Shown one piece after another: positions 1-12,051 of a stretch of 64,000 nucleotides of DNA. The position numbers and the translations under genes are program-made. Under the pieces are notes generated by a model. It was not told the origin of the DNA, did no database searches, and saw nothing but the letters and a program-made list of their open reading frames with translations. The stretch spans positions 3,084,001-3,148,000 of the forward strand of contig JAPTOF010000010.1 of the NCBI GenBank assembly GCA_028554755.1, written 5' to 3'. The stretch comes from Cordia subcordata (lineage: Eukaryota > Streptophyta > Magnoliopsida > Boraginales > Cordiaceae). Within the stretch, counting starts at the first letter, position 1, and every line of letters begins with the position of its first letter.

Positions 1-1328
1 AGGAGACTTGCTAATAGAACAGCGGCGGATGGAGAATCCTTCTTCTTGCCTTTAATTGTTGAAGAGTTATTTGGAACTTTAAGAAATGCGACTTGGTTCA
101 ATGTTCTAGGAGCACTTCTCCTAGCATTCAACAAAGGCAGCCTCTTCTTGAAGCATGTTGTTTGAGAATCATCATAAACAGCAGCTGTGCAGAAGCAATC
201 ATTTTCCACTTCCTGCCTGCACCTCTCCACATCAGAGTTTCGAACTCTAGCCAAATGCGTGAGCTCTGAATTATAGAAATCAGTTTCATTCAACCTTTCG
301 ATGGTAAAATCTGAGCGCGAAGAATCTGGATCGCAGAAATCCTTCACCATATCGGGGTAACATCCTTTGGAGGGGATGCTCGGATCCCAGTGAGAGTAGC
401 CAGGCAAGCATGTACAAGTAATCGCCTTGCTATCAGGAGATCTACAGTAGCCATACGTCCCACATATGTTGCTCACAAGGCAAGGTTCAGTAATGGCCTC
501 CCACACAACAGTCCATCCACCATCATCTCCCTTGTGACGGGCCAACTGTTGAAAATTACCCCGGTCGTTGATGGTTGCTCGATGGTAGTAGTCTCCGATT
601 GGAGAAGGCACCACTCCGGTCATGCCGTACTTGATTTCATTCATCTCATTGACAAGAGAGATGTTAGCCGTGGTCTCATTGAAGATCAGCGTAATATTTT
701 GATTCTTCACAGTATCAGTGTACCAATAAACAGGTTCAAAAAACTCGTAAGTGGACAAGCCGACATTACTGTCCATTTGAATTTCCAACATGAACCTTCC
801 TGTGGAGTAGTCAAATGTTCCATTGGCATTGGAAAACAGCTTCTGTCCCTTCACCAGGACCTGTCCAGGCAGAATCGTATCCGTCGGGAAACTAAAGCTC
901 TGCCAGAGGATATTCGAAGAAGAATCTCTCAGGACGAAGTTGCCATTGTTTTGCATCAGGGCAGACCTTGTGGCTGTACCATTGTACATCACAACTTCAG
1001 TTCCATTTGAGTGTGTAAGAATGAATTGGCGGCTTCGTGTCACGTTAATAGCTGATCCAGCACTAGCTGGATCGTTGCGATTCGCAGACCAGACCAGAGT
1101 TTTCTCGGGGATCTTATCGAACCATATACCAACAAGGTAGAGGTCACTATCTCTTACAGGGTAAAAGCCGAATGCGAATTCGCCAGAGGGAGAATTCCAT
1201 GAAGAATTTGTCCCAGCAATGATGCCAGAACCAAGGTTGATGGTACCATTGATTGTGGTTTGAGAAAAGCAACTGATCATGGTGAAAGCAATGGTTGCAG
1301 ACCATATGAAAATTCGTCTACCAGCCAT
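1..1328 (-). CDS. G-type lectin S-receptor-like Ser/Thr kinase (LECRK/RLK1 type), N-terminal part; cut by left edge
   Basis: I read the minus strand from the ATG at 1326-1328 to the window edge as one open frame of about 442 codons with no stop or shift. It starts with a signal peptide (MAGRRIFIWSATIAF). A bulb-type (mannose-binding-like) lectin domain follows, with the family landmarks GIWFDKIPEKTLVWSANR and SFSFPTDTILPGQ. Next come an EGF-like segment (SNICGTYGYC, near residue 285), a PAN-type region (DCFCTAAVYDD, near residue 380) and the start of the transmembrane helix at the edge. The cytosolic kinase domain lies outside the window. Such proteins are plasma-membrane receptors, typically linked to defence; the ligand is not known from sequence. 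It is the only LECRK copy here without a visible lesion. It is closest to the 20689-23060 copy. The start is chosen because the signal peptide follows directly and A3 starts at the same place. Confidence 0.9.
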   Translation of the reverse strand, partial: MAGRRIFIWSATIAFTMISCFSQTTINGTINLGSGIIAGTNSSWNSPSGEFAFGFYPVRDSDLYLVGIWFDKIPEKTLVWSANRNDPASAGSAINVTRSRQFILTHSNGTEVVMYNGTATRSALMQNNGNFVLRDSSSNILWQSFSFPTDTILPGQVLVKGQKLFSNANGTFDYSTGRFMLEIQMDSNVGLSTYEFFEPVYWYTDTVKNQNITLIFNETTANISLVNEMNEIKYGMTGVVPSPIGDYYHRATINDRGNFQQLARHKGDDGGWTVVWEAITEPCLVSNICGTYGYCRSPDSKAITCTCLPGYSHWDPSIPSKGCYPDMVKDFCDPDSSRSDFTIERLNETDFYNSELTHLARVRNSDVERCRQEVENDCFCTAAVYDDSQTTCFKKRLPLLNARRSAPRTLNQVAFLKVPNNSSTIKGKKKDSPSAAVLLASL

Positions 1329-1422
1329 CTGGATTGGTGCATAGAAGGGGAAGAAGAAAGATTTGGTTAGTAAAATGGGGGCTGTTTTGATCTCTCTGCT
1401 TTGGCTGTTCAATACAACGTCT

Positions 1423-1434
1423 CTATATATATAT
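1423..1434 (-). promoter_or_regulatory. Probable TATA box of the LECRK gene ending at 1328
   Basis: On the minus strand a run of TA (ATATATATATAG) lies about 95 bases upstream of the ATG, in a plausible place for a core promoter. The paralogous gene starting at 23060 has a shorter TATATAGA in the aligned position. No transcript evidence is available. Confidence 0.5.
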
Positions 1435-1699
1435 TGGGGGTATAGATCCACGTACACGTCGGGGCCTCTCTCACAGGAGTGGCTCATTTCAATAACTATT
1501 CTTTGTGGAAGATCTTGTAACAGGAAATTTTAAACGCGCCAATGAGTTGACTAATAAGTAGTTTTATAGTTTACTTTTGAAATCTCCCAAGTTCCAACGC
1601 TAGCCCCCACACAGCAGTTACTTACATACAATCAGCAGATTTAAGGTCTTGTTTATGTGGAAGAATTCACCACGATAAGCTTAATTTATGCACAATATC

Positions 1700-1933
1700 C
1701 ACTACCACTACTAGAGACAGGAGTTTTATCGACTGAATATGGGTTTGCAACTTATTTTTACCCTTGTGCGTGATGTTCTTTAGCGACCAAAAAATTTTAA
1801 TTACACTTATTTTTTGGTTGCTAAATTAGTGACTGCTTTCAAAATCTTTTGTGCCCTGCAGTCACAGAATTGGTCGAAAATTCAATTTAGAGATCGATTT
1901 TGACGGTCACTAAAAGCCTATTTCCGAATGGTG
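1700..1933. mobile_element. Non-autonomous CACTA-like element, degraded
   Basis: The left end reads CACTACTAGAGACAG and the right end, on the reverse strand, CACCATTCGGAAATAGG. These form imperfect terminal inverted repeats starting with CAC, as in CACTA (En/Spm) elements. The interior carries subterminal repeats related to 'tagcgaccga'. No transposase is encoded. The same element sits at the matching place upstream of the A3 gene (23419-23645), so it was there before the LECRK block was duplicated. The target duplication is not clean. Confidence 0.55.
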
Positions 1934-2679
1934 AAATCATAAAAAATTGATACTGATCGTCAATTGCTACACACTAAGTAGCTTAGTATCTGCAGTAAAT
2001 TAAAAAAATATATAAAAATATCAACTTTTGATATTTGTACTCAGGGGATGTAAGAAAATTATTGCATCAACATTTCGATTAAATTCCACTTTAGAGAGTT
2101 AAAAAGTACCACTTTGTTGAAAGCTAGAGGCGAATTCAGGATTTTGCACAATGAGTGCTAAAAATATACAATTTATTATTCATGAAAACACATTAGAATT
2201 ATCAATACATCTACTAAAATTTAAAATCAGTCCATAGTACAGTCCGCGCCGTTAATAAATACTTAGGGTAGATCTAAAAGATTTTGTTGGATTAATATAT
2301 ATTGACTTTGAACTTAAATATAATTCGTCATTATATCTGTTTATATGTTAGAAAATCTTGTTACATGTCACTGATCTTTTCAAAGTTCCATTAATACCAA
2401 AGAGAAAAGGTACATGTATAATTTCATTGGTGGAATTAGTCATGACTATTATTGGTGGAATTTTTCTTTTTTTGTCAAAAGTCAAGAGGAACACGGTTAA
2501 ATGAATTAAATTTCACCTCCGACCAGCGTCGTTTAGCCTTAATTTCCAGCTAATGAGTGGCACCCACTCACATTGGAATTTATTGGACCACCGCGCGACC
2601 AAGTCCATCGGCGACGAGGAAAAAATTTTGTGAAGTCAGGACAAAATTTTTGTAAAAGTAAAGTTAGAATCACTATTAG
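1934..2679. other. LECRK spacer, no gene seen
   Basis: AT-rich, with no convincing reading frame. It aligns by eye with 23646-24394, upstream of A3, so it belongs to the duplicated LECRK unit. It ends at the target-site copy ATTAG (2675-2679) of the solo LTR. Confidence 0.7.
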
Positions 2680-5318
2680 TGCAACGCCCTCAAATCCATT
2701 CACTTGAACCCAGGGCCGTAACTGCCACAGGCCTAAAAAGATCGCTCCTCCTAAGCCCGCGATGCTCTAAAATGCAGTACGAAAACTAAGACATCTCACA
2801 AAATTTCCATCAAAGCTCTAACATCATCAATGCTGATTATTTACAAAGTTTCAATTAATTACATATAATCCAAGCTATGACGAAATCAAGGCTAATTAAA
2901 TTACATTAGTATCGCCATTAAAGTCCGCTCTGGAATAACCCAAAACATCACCCCTGCAAAAACATGCAGAAAATATAATGAGCGAAACAATGCTCAGTAA
3001 GCTGGACACCCAGATTCAGACTCAGGGCCATCCTAGGACAAGAAAATAGGACAAAACATCGCATCACGTACACCTGGTATCCATAAAAAGAAAAGCAGGA
3101 TAGAATACACTCTTCCGTTCAAGCCAGAAAATTGATAGGCAACATATCTCAGAGTCATCATTTTTCGTACCATATAGACCATTCATAACCATTCTAGGAA
3201 CATAATTCACAAAGAAATCACAAAGAATTCCCCTGAAGTGGCGATATATAATATACATCTACGCCGTTCACAAATACACTGGGCCTCGACCTCCCCGATA
3301 GGCCGCTTTCAGTCTGGTGATCCATCTTCCACCGACCCGGGCACAGTTCGGCCACCTGCAGGCCCACACCTCCATACGGTGAACCATCTCCCACCTATGG
3401 GCACAGTAATCACATCACTTTTTCAAATACCAGGCAGTCTCACCCGCGAGATGGGTGTCACTGTTCCAGGGGTTTCCACATGGTACACATAGTTCATCGT
3501 ATTCGCAAGTTTCACACATCGCATATAATATAGGGTTTCAAAGCCCAAGTACTCCAAATAACCTCGTACAATTCCCAAGCTAAAAATAGAGGTAACTGAC
3601 AAAGAGAGAAATGAAACCAACTATATGTAGGTATCGTCCAGGTAACTTTTGGGAAAGTAGTTTAGAAGGAATGTCCAACTTACTTGATCCGGCTTCACAA
3701 CAAACTCAAAAACTCTTCTTCGTAACATTTATAATCACCTTCAATTAACCCAATTATGATAAATGCCACATGCTAAATGAAAGTCAAAGTTCTCGCATTA
3801 CCAAAAGTATTCAAGAAGAATTTTCTGAAAATGATGAAAGTAACTCTAGATACATGTCAAAGTATATTTATTATCATTCCCTAATTAATAACAATTCATG
3901 GCTTGTAATACATATGCTCCAAAATTTATATTTTTCAACTCATAGAGATGAAGAACACCCATGCATATATATATACTATTATTCACATAAATACTCCTAC
4001 GACCCAGTACAGACAGATTTATCAAAGTTAGCCTTTTTCCCAAAATTTCAGCTCCATATACACACTTGTATATAATTGATTCAAAAAGACACCAACTTAT
4101 TTCTAGTGATAAGCAGCAGTTCTTCATACACACATATATATATATAAAGAGAGATATTATACCTTTCAATTATTACTTTAGTTCACAACTTAATATCAAA
4201 CAACTACACTTTCATACCATCAGTATACAATTTACAGCCTCAAATAAGCTTTTCACCGTGCCTATATATACACCAAAGTCCAATTTTAACAGCTAAACTA
4301 ACAACCCTCTTAAAGCTCTTAGGGGCTGTTTGGATTGAGGAGAACGGGAGGAAAGGAAAGGGAAGGGAGGGATTTTGATATCCCATTCCTTGTTTGTTTC
4401 GAAGGTATTGGAAGGAGGAGAGTTTTAAAAGAAAAAGCAAAATTCACTCAAATTCTTTATTTTCAATCCTTTTAAATTGGAATAAAATATAGGGACTCTT
4501 AATCTTTTAAGTATAAAATTTATTTCTTCCTTCCATTTCCTTCTTAACCGAACACGAGATACTCATAATCTTTTATGTTTTTTTTCCCTGTTAAAAAACT
4601 CTAATCCAAATATAAATTACCCATTTTCTCTCCTTTCCCTTATAATCCTTTCCTTTTCTTTCCTTTATTAAATTTTCCCCCTCCAATCCAAACACACCCT
4701 TAATATTTGCCTAACTTCTCACCAGATTCTAGCTTGATACAATCAACACATACATGGCAGTACACTCTTTTTGAACCCCAAAAAAAGTTATTAAGCATGC
4801 TTGTATATCTCAAAATTATCAGATATCTTGATGGACGAATGAGTTTAAGCTTACACTAGGAGTATATATATGCACACACACATATGAACATGTACACAGT
4901 AACATGCCAAGATATTCATACACAAGGTAAAGTGATGATACATACTTAATTAACAAAAAATGATGCTTCGATTTCTTCTTCTTTCTTTGTCTTTTCCCTT
5001 TTTCTTTTCCTTTCTTCCTTCTTGCCAGACCCGTGTGTGTGTGTATTTGTGTTGGGGGTTTTGGGTCTACGAGAAAAGGGAAAAGAAAAGAGGAATTGGG
5101 GTTTTACATTTTGTCTTAATCAGATAGATAGATATGTAGTTTTAGCCTTTTTGCACTTTGGCCCCCCCATAGTTAGCATATTCAATCAAATACCCCAACA
5201 CATGGCAAACTCACATCCACACTAATATACTCACACATACATGTGGTCCCCATGGAACAGGTACAAATTCTTTGTCTTCTTCTTCTTCTTCTCTCTCTTT
5301 TTTTTTTTGGGTATTACA
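2680..5318. mobile_element. Solo LTR of an LTR retrotransposon (copy 1), with TSD ATTAG
   Basis: The element starts TGCAACGCCC and ends GGGTATTACA, the TG..CA termini expected of an LTR. It is flanked by perfect 5-bp direct repeats ATTAG (2675-2679 and 5319-5323). No gag/pol frame, primer-binding site or second LTR is present, so it is best read as a solo LTR left by LTR-LTR recombination. A related copy lies at 27284-29588. The 2639 bp includes a nested MITE (4322-4699); without it the length (about 2.26 kb) matches the other copy (2.3 kb). Many short frames inside are not genes. Confidence 0.88.
4322..4699. mobile_element. Tourist-like MITE nested in the solo LTR, TSD TTA
   Basis: Terminal inverted repeats GGGGCTGTTTGGATTGAGG and (reverse strand) GGGTGTGTTTGGATTGGAGG are flanked by TTA on both sides (4319-4321 and 4700-4702). 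This fits PIF/Harbinger-type MITEs. It is 378 bp, non-coding and AT-rich inside. Confidence 0.8.
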
Positions 5319-5332
5319 ATTAGATTACTATA

Positions 5333-6310
5333 GACGAGTGACAGAAATACTAATTATTAGATTAAATTAGTAACGAAAAATTCTTTTTATTATATTTCTT
5401 GTCACTAAATATATATGGTTCGGTTCATATTTTGTCACTAATTAAGGATAAAACTCTTTTTGTTCTAATCCATTACTAATCAGTGATTAAAAGTTTGAGG
5501 GTAAATAGAGTCCGATAAATGACCGAGAACACTAATTAGAAATGGACTATTCAAGCACTAAATTGAAAAGGTTAGAATGGTCGCTAATTAAAGATGAATT
5601 AAGAACAAAAAGAAGCACGCCTTTAACTTCGAGTTTCATATAACACTCATCTTAACAAAATATAAATTATTTAGCAATACAAAAGGTGCACCGTCGAGCT
5701 TCATACAACTCTCCTCTTAACATAATAGAGATTATGAGCAATACAAAAGGTGCAAGGTCGAGCTTCATACAACTCTCATCTTACCAAAATATAAATTATA
5801 TAGCAATACAAAAGGAGCACAAGTGCGTGCACACACAAAACAGGCCTTTTATTTGGTACATCAGAGACGAGTGACAGAAGTACTAATTTCTTGATGAGAT
5901 TAATAATGAAAATTTTTTGTAATCAAATTGCTTATCACTAAATATATATGGTTTGGTTAATATTTTGTTACTAATTAAGGATAAACCTCTTTTTGTTTCT
6001 AATATATTACTAATTAGTGATAAGAAATTCGTGGATAAATAGAGTTGAATCAACGATCGAGAAAAAGGTCGCTAATTATAAACGGACCATTCAATCACTA
6101 AATTGAGAAGGTTAGAATGGTCTTTAATTAAAGATGCATTAAAAACGAAAAGAGGCAGGCCCCTAGCTAGTCAAGCTTCATACAACTCTCATCTTAACAA
6201 AATATAGATTTGCTGCAACACAAAAGGCACACAGTCGAGCTTTATACAACTCGCATACTCGCATCTTAACAAAATATAAATTACATAGCCATACAAACGG
6301 GCGCACGCGC
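5333..6310. repeat. Tandem duplication (533-bp period) downstream of LECRK B2, with 63-66-bp minisatellite units
   Basis: The stretch beginning GACGAGTGACAGAAATACTA (5333) restarts at 5866. Each half ends in tandem units of about 64 bp that begin TCGAGCTTCATACAACTCTC: three units at about 5627-5830 and two at about 6171-6310. The same units occur four times at 24700-24955, after B4, and once near 30808, after AB5. They lie just past the B-type stop codons, so they are probably 3' UTR or downstream DNA. Confidence 0.8.
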
Positions 6311-6320
6311 GCGCACACAC

Positions 6321-6357
<37 letters not shown>

Positions 6358-6369
6358 TACACACACACA
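6306..6369. repeat. CG/CA/TA dinucleotide microsatellite
   Basis: A compound simple repeat of (CG)n, (CA)n and (TA)n immediately downstream of the B2 stop codon. Frames that cross it are spurious. Confidence 0.95.
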
Positions 6370-6381
6370 TATCTTAGGCAT

Positions 6382-9300
6382 CTATTCTTGATACACAAGA
6401 GGAGGAACTCCAACTTCAACTGATCCATCAAGCATTTGCACTACCTTCTTCATTGATGGTCTAAGTATTGGGTCAGGAAACACACACCACAGGCCCACCT
6501 TGATAAGCCTCTCAAACCTCTTGAGATCACTCAAGATCTCAGGATCATTCATTGCAAGAGTCTTCATGTTCCTTGATCTCACACAGCTTAAAACCCAATC
6601 TATGAGAAGCAAATCATCTTCTTCACTCTCTTCCTCCACTCGGTTCAAGTCGATGTGCCTTCTTGCACAGCCAATCTCAAGCGCCATTACTCCAAAGCTG
6701 TAAACATCTACCTTTGTGGTAATAGGTTCGTTCTTCAGCCATTCCGGGGCCACGTATCCAAATGTCCCTCTAAAATGAGTTTCAGTTCTCGTCTGGTCCT
6801 TCTGCAAAAGCTTGGAGAGACCAAAATCTGAAATTTTAACTCTGAAACTATGATCAAGAAGCTCATTCTGAGGCTTTATGTCGCAATGAATGATTTGAGT
6901 CTCGCATTGCTCGAGCAAGTAAAACAAACCTTTTGCAATCCCAAGTGCCATTTCATACCTCAAACCCCAGATTGGCTTTTGTCCCTCTCCAAACAGAAAA
7001 CTTGACAGTTTTCCATTCTTCATCAACTCAAAAACCAAAAGCAGGTGATTATCCTCTATGCAAAACCCCAACATCCTTACCAGATTTTTATGGTACTTTC
7101 TGCCAATTATTTTCAGCTCCGTCATGAATGCTTTCTTGCTTTCCTCGATGACTTTGTCAAGTTGCTTGACTGCAATCTCGACCTGCATGCCTTTCAAGCG
7201 CAAAGTTCCAGAGTACACGCTTCCTGATGCTCCTCTGCCTAGTATGTTACTGAAATCATTCGTTGCTTGTTGCAGCTCTTTATAAGTGAATTCACAAAAA
7301 TTGATTCCTATTGCCGTTGGATCAGGAATATAGTTTCTTCCTAGTGATCGTCTGGTGATAGGAAGATAATATAGAGCTGCAAAACCGAATAAGGCAGCAA
7401 GCAAAGTACTGGTAACAAGACCAGCCTTAAGATAGACTCGACCTTTAGAATTCTTCGTAGGCTTCAATTTCATATCATCCATCTTCACTGGAACTTTGAT
7501 GAATGCCTGGCTTCCCTTGGTGGAAGCAACTCTGCGGGCAGCCAGCAAAGGTGCCCTCTTCGTGTAACACGTTGAATCTGTTGCCAAGTAGCCAGCAATC
7601 GTGTAACAATCCTCCTTGATTATTTTCTGGCATCCCTCGGCATCAACATTGTATACCTTGACCAAATGGAAAGTCAGCATCCTCGATCAGCTCCACCGTG
7701 TAATTGTTCATTGATGGACCTGTACAATAGTTTGTGACACTTCCAGGGTGACATCCCTTAGAATGATCGCCTTGTTCCAAGGGAATATAGCCTGGCAGAC
7801 AGCTACATGCGACTGTTTCATTGTCCGGTGATGTACAGAAGCCATAAATCCCACAGATAGTAGATACATTACATGGCTCATTGATGGCTCTCAGGGATGG
7901 CAACGGGACGGGTACCCTGCCCACGAAGCAATCCCAAACCCGCTACCCGAATAGCATCCTAATCCCAAATCCCGTCCCAAACCCGGATAAAATTTAATAT
8001 AAATCCCGTTCCCGGAACGTCCCAAATTCGCGGGTACCAGGAACGTCCCAAACCCGATTAAAAAATTAAAATTTAAAAAAAAATGTAACCCAAAAATGTC
8101 CTAAACCCGCAAAACTCAAAGCCCAAAACCGGATTAAATTATTTATTTAAGAATCTAACAGTTTAAGTCAATTTCCTATTTTTGCCCAAAAAAAATTAAT
8201 ATCCCTAAAAAATGCATTAAAATGATAAATTAAAAAAAAAATAACATACTTTTTAGTAAAAAAATTCCTGCACAATAGACCATTCATATTAAAAAGTAAT
8301 CCACATTCATATATATATATATACACACACACATATATATAATATGTACACATTAAAATAATTATTTAATAAATGTGAAAAATCTTAAGTAGCTATTAAG
8401 CTATATAACTAAAGTTAGTTTGGTAGTGTATCTATGTAATTAGGGTTAATCCATTGTTTAGTATAATTCTAATTAAAGATAGCCATATAACTAGAATTGA
8501 TACAATTTCTATTTTAGTTCTAACTATTATCATTTCTTGTATAATTCTAATTAATATGCATATAAGAAAATGTTACCAATGGAACTATAATTAACTAATA
8601 AATATAAAATATATTGAGATGTTAATAGAAATTATATAATTCTAATTAGATAATTATGATAATAAGCATTTTTGCATAAATAAAAAGTGAAAAATGAATT
8701 ATTATTTTAGTGGTAATCCACTTTAAGTTAAATTTTAAAGACTAAAAGGTTAAAACCTTACTACTATCAACAAAAGTAATAATTTTTGCTTCTTTATTTA
8801 TTGTATAACATACATATACATATATATAACTACAATTAATTAATAAATATAAAACATATTTAAATACCTATGTAACTAAAGTTAGTGTAGCTATATAATT
8901 AGACTTAGTTTGTTATTTAGTATAATTCTAACTAAAGTTAATCATATAACTAGAATTTGTATGATTTTTGATATAATCATATTTAAACTAATCATATAAC
9001 TAGTTCTTTTATAGTTCTAACTATTATAATTTCTTATATAGTCCTAATAAGTATGCATATAAAAAATGTTATCAATATAACTATAATTAATTAATAAATA
9101 TAAAATATATTAAGATATTAATATAAATTATATAATAAAATATGGATATATATGTGTATATATATGTACATATATAATTAAATAGATATATGTATGTATG
9201 TATGTATGTACACGGTACAGAACCGGGTATCGTTCCGGGTACCGGAGGTCACTCCCAGTTCCGTCCCAAACCCTAACCGGTATTTTTAATCGTTCCGGGT

Positions 9301-10222
9301 TCGTTCCGGGCTCTTAACGGGACGGATTTTTATCGGATTTTTAGCGGGTCGGCCGTGCCGGGTACCCTAAGTCACTCGTCCCATTGCCATCCCTAATGGC
9401 TCTCCATACCCTTGTCCAACCGCTACCATTAGTCTTGCGGTAAGCATACTGTTGGAAGTTTCCATGATCATCAATGGTAGCGCGGTGATAGTAGTCTTCA
9501 ACTGGGGCCGGAACTTGGGTTGACAAAGGAAAAATGTTATGGCCAGTGCTATTAGCAACACACATCAATGCACTGGTTCGGTTAAAGATCAAACTTCCAT
9601 TACCAAACCCAGTCTCTATCTGCCAGTACCCAGGGTCTCCAAAATGATAGGCAGATAGCATTAGATTGCCATCAAAACTCAGCATGTAATTTCCAGTAGA
9701 GTAATCAACAGATCCATTTGCGTTGGAGAAAAGCCTTTTGCCCGTGGCCAAAACTTGCCCTGGCAAGATAGTATCTGTTGGGGAATCAAAACTCTGCCAT
9801 ACAATATTTGAGGCTGAATCAATCAGGACAAGATTTCCATCATCTTGCATGAATCCTGAAGTTGCAGTTCCCGTGATATTCAGGGCTCGAGTAGTGCTGT
9901 TTCGATGCGTGAGCACAAGCCCCTGAGATGTCAGAGTAATTGTCGATCCAGCTTCTGCTGGATCGTCACGGTAAGCTGACCAGACTAGTGTTTTTTCCGG
10001 AATTTTGTCGAATCAAATCCCAACCAGGTATCGATTTGAGGATGTGGGATAGAATCCGAAAGCGAATTCGCCTAGTGGGGATGGAACAGCAGCATTGTTA
10101 CCAGCAGTGATGCTGGCTCCCAAGCGTATTGGTGGTGAAGTTTGGGCATGTGAAAGTTGAAAGGTTAAGTAGAAGAAAAAGCAGCCAAGAAAGTTTGGTC
10201 TGAGACAAGAAATTTTAGCCAT
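6382..10222 (-). pseudogene. LECRK B2: G-type lectin receptor kinase pseudogene interrupted by a hAT element
   Basis: The minus-strand frame starts at the ATG at 10222 (MAKISCLRPNFLG, signal peptide) and ends at TAG 6382-6384. The parts are recognisable: bulb lectin, EGF (STICGIYGFC), PAN, transmembrane helix, and a kinase with VAVK-type lysine, [11 protein letters not shown] and APEW motifs. The cysteine in HCD makes it a non-RD kinase. Three lesions are visible. (1) TGA at 10013-10015 replaces the Trp of the GIWFD motif. (2) A 1504-bp hAT insertion, 7892-9395, splits the codons for WRAI and NEPC. (3) A small deletion near 7670 shifts the frame in the DADF stretch of the PAN region. The kinase part (7680-6382) is still open. 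A functional protein is unlikely unless the element were spliced out and the TGA were an error. Confidence 0.9.
7892..9395. mobile_element. Non-autonomous hAT element inside LECRK B2, 8-bp TSD ATGGCTCT
   Basis: Terminal inverted repeats CAGGGATGGCAACGGGACG and (reverse strand) TAGGGATGGCAATGGGACG are flanked by perfect 8-bp copies of ATGGCTCT (7884-7891 and 9396-9403), the hAT signature. GC-rich subterminal repeats of 'cgggt' surround a very AT-rich core with no transposase. Element plus target duplication adds 1512 bp, a multiple of three, so the host frame is the same on both sides. Confidence 0.9.
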
Positions 10223-10326
10223 GATTACTTGAAACTCGAAAGAGTTATCTTCTTGAAGTTGCTTTCTTTTAAACTGTGATGGTGATTATAAAGATTGAAT
10301 GTTTCTCCATTTACACTGACACAAAA
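10223..10326. other. 5' flank of LECRK B2
   Basis: Short upstream region of the B2 pseudogene. A possible TATA-like stretch (TTTATAATC on the minus strand, near 10283-10291) is the only signal. Immediately beyond it the large tandem repeat block begins. Confidence 0.35.
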
Positions 10327-11074
10327 AAGTATTCGCAAGCTTTTAAGTCAATTTTGATTTGAAAAGCAATAATTTTAATGAGAAAATTTCTGAAGACGTT
10401 TTTGTCCAGGCAAGGCAGGGAAATTGACCCCGTCCTACAAGTGCTTTCTTGGAAAACACGGACAATTATATTGTGGAAATTTTGTGATCAGCAAGTCATT
10501 TTGGTCATGTGAAAAGAAGAAAGAAAAAAGCTATCTCGTGCTGGAAGATTTTAATTGTTATTATTGCCAACTTTAGAAATCATCTGGAATATTTTCTAAA
10601 ATAGTCTTTTTTCTAGAACTTTTGACAAAAGTGCTCAATTTTTTAAAAAATTAAAATTTTTGACGTATAAAAAAAATTAAATTTGAGCTTTTTTTAAGAA
10701 TTTCGTATTATTTTCTTAAATCAAACCAAATATTTATCATAAAAAAGATATATATATTTTTTAAACAAGTCAATTGAAATGAATACTTTAGGCGTTCGAA
10801 CGACTCATTATGTATACACTGAAGTTAGTCACGGAGCATTTAAAAGGACTAAAAACTTTATCATATCTTAGGTTTAAAATAGCCAAGCCATTTGTATTTC
10901 ATATAAGTTCTCGTGGACATTGTATTTGACTAAAGTTCTATTTTTTTTCCTTGGTTACAAGGGAGGTCTATGGCCGGTTATGTGATAATTCTTTTCGAGA
11001 AGGTATCCCCTTCTATCCTTCTCTAATAGAGAGCTCAACTATTTTGGAACCTCACTAATTGTTTCAAAACCTAA

Positions 11075-11373
11075 GGGATCCATCATTGCTGCAATTAGTC
11101 AATCAAGTTGCACAACTATTAGATTCTCGATAAATATGTCTCATGAGAAAACCCCTTCTTCGTTTTAAAATATCTCTACAATTTTCCAGTTAAGGTCTAA
11201 GAGGACTAAATTGAGGAAGGGGACCATTTATCAACTGATATGAGGCCAAGAATCAGTCTCAATGATGAGATTCTCCAAATTAAATGATTTAGCTAGACGC
11301 AAGCCCTCCCATAAGGCGACTAACTCGGTTCTACTGTTAGTCGCGACACCAATGTTCACAACAAACCTAGTCT
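11075..11373 (-). pseudogene. Decayed RNase H-like (RVT_3 type) domain fragment, copy 1
   Basis: The minus strand reads GVATNSRTELVALWEGLRLA, then NLIIETDSW and, after stops and shifts, INGPLP and HIYRESN. This is the order and spacing of the plant RNase H-like domain found in LINE-derived and RVT_3 proteins. In-frame stops and shifts make it a fossil. The sister copy is at 16950-17273. Confidence 0.7.
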
Positions 11374-12051
11374 TCTATTCACCTTTTTCATCCATATTAC
11401 TAACAGTTTGAATTATTATTCAGTCTTCCATATTCGTTTTTCACGATTAACATATGTCTGTTAGTCATTTATAATATAATATTAACATTTCAGATTAGTA
11501 TTTTACATTTTATCTTTTTTTTCTTTATTTAATCTTTTTTTTTTCTTATCCTATTTTCATGTTTTTATACTATCTTTATGTTTTACATCTTTTTTTTAGC
11601 CTACTTCTTTTCTTTGTTACATGAAGAGAGTAGGCATAATAATGGGCATTGGGACTTTACCAACATTTGTAGCCTGCTTTGGATCGGGTCAACGAAATTC
11701 GTATGTAAACATTTAAATAAGATGGTAACTCTATTATAATATTAAAATTTAAAAATTAAATAATATCATATTTAAATTTTATTTGTACGTAAAAAAACAT
11801 GTTACTATAATAAATAGGTATATTAATAAATACATATCTGAAAAAGACGAGGTCTTTCAACCCATCGGAAGACTTGGAAGTCATTATCTCTTGATCTTGT
11901 TGTTCTCCGTACTTGACAAGGTCTTCCAACCCATCTGTACTAATAGAAGACTTGGAAGTCAATCATCTCTTCACCCAAATGTTCTCCTTTTCAAAAAACG
12001 TGTTTCAACCCATCACTATTCATCGTTTAAGTGGAATAACCATCTCTTGAC

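Noticed and set aside
390..1140. Plus-strand frames of 206 and 105 codons
   Set aside because: They are antisense to the LECRK A1 coding frame and appear in every paralog (for example 22267-22746 and 32988-33305) only because the sense strand is conserved.
3770..4296. Small frames of 60-101 codons on both strands near 3.8-4.3 kb
   Set aside because: They lie within the solo LTR, overlap on opposite strands and have no family signature.
2680..5318. Full LTR retrotransposon
   Set aside because: No gag/pol, no primer-binding site or polypurine tract, no second LTR; flanking 5-bp repeats fit a solo LTR.
6178..6431. Frames of 67 and 80 codons rich in Tyr/Ile/Cys
   Set aside because: They cross the CG/CA/TA microsatellite and the minisatellite; composition is repeat-driven.
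7892..9395. hAT insertion read as an intron of LECRK B2
   Set aside because: Paralogs have no intron there, the ends are hAT inverted repeats with an 8-bp target duplication, and the gene has other lesions.
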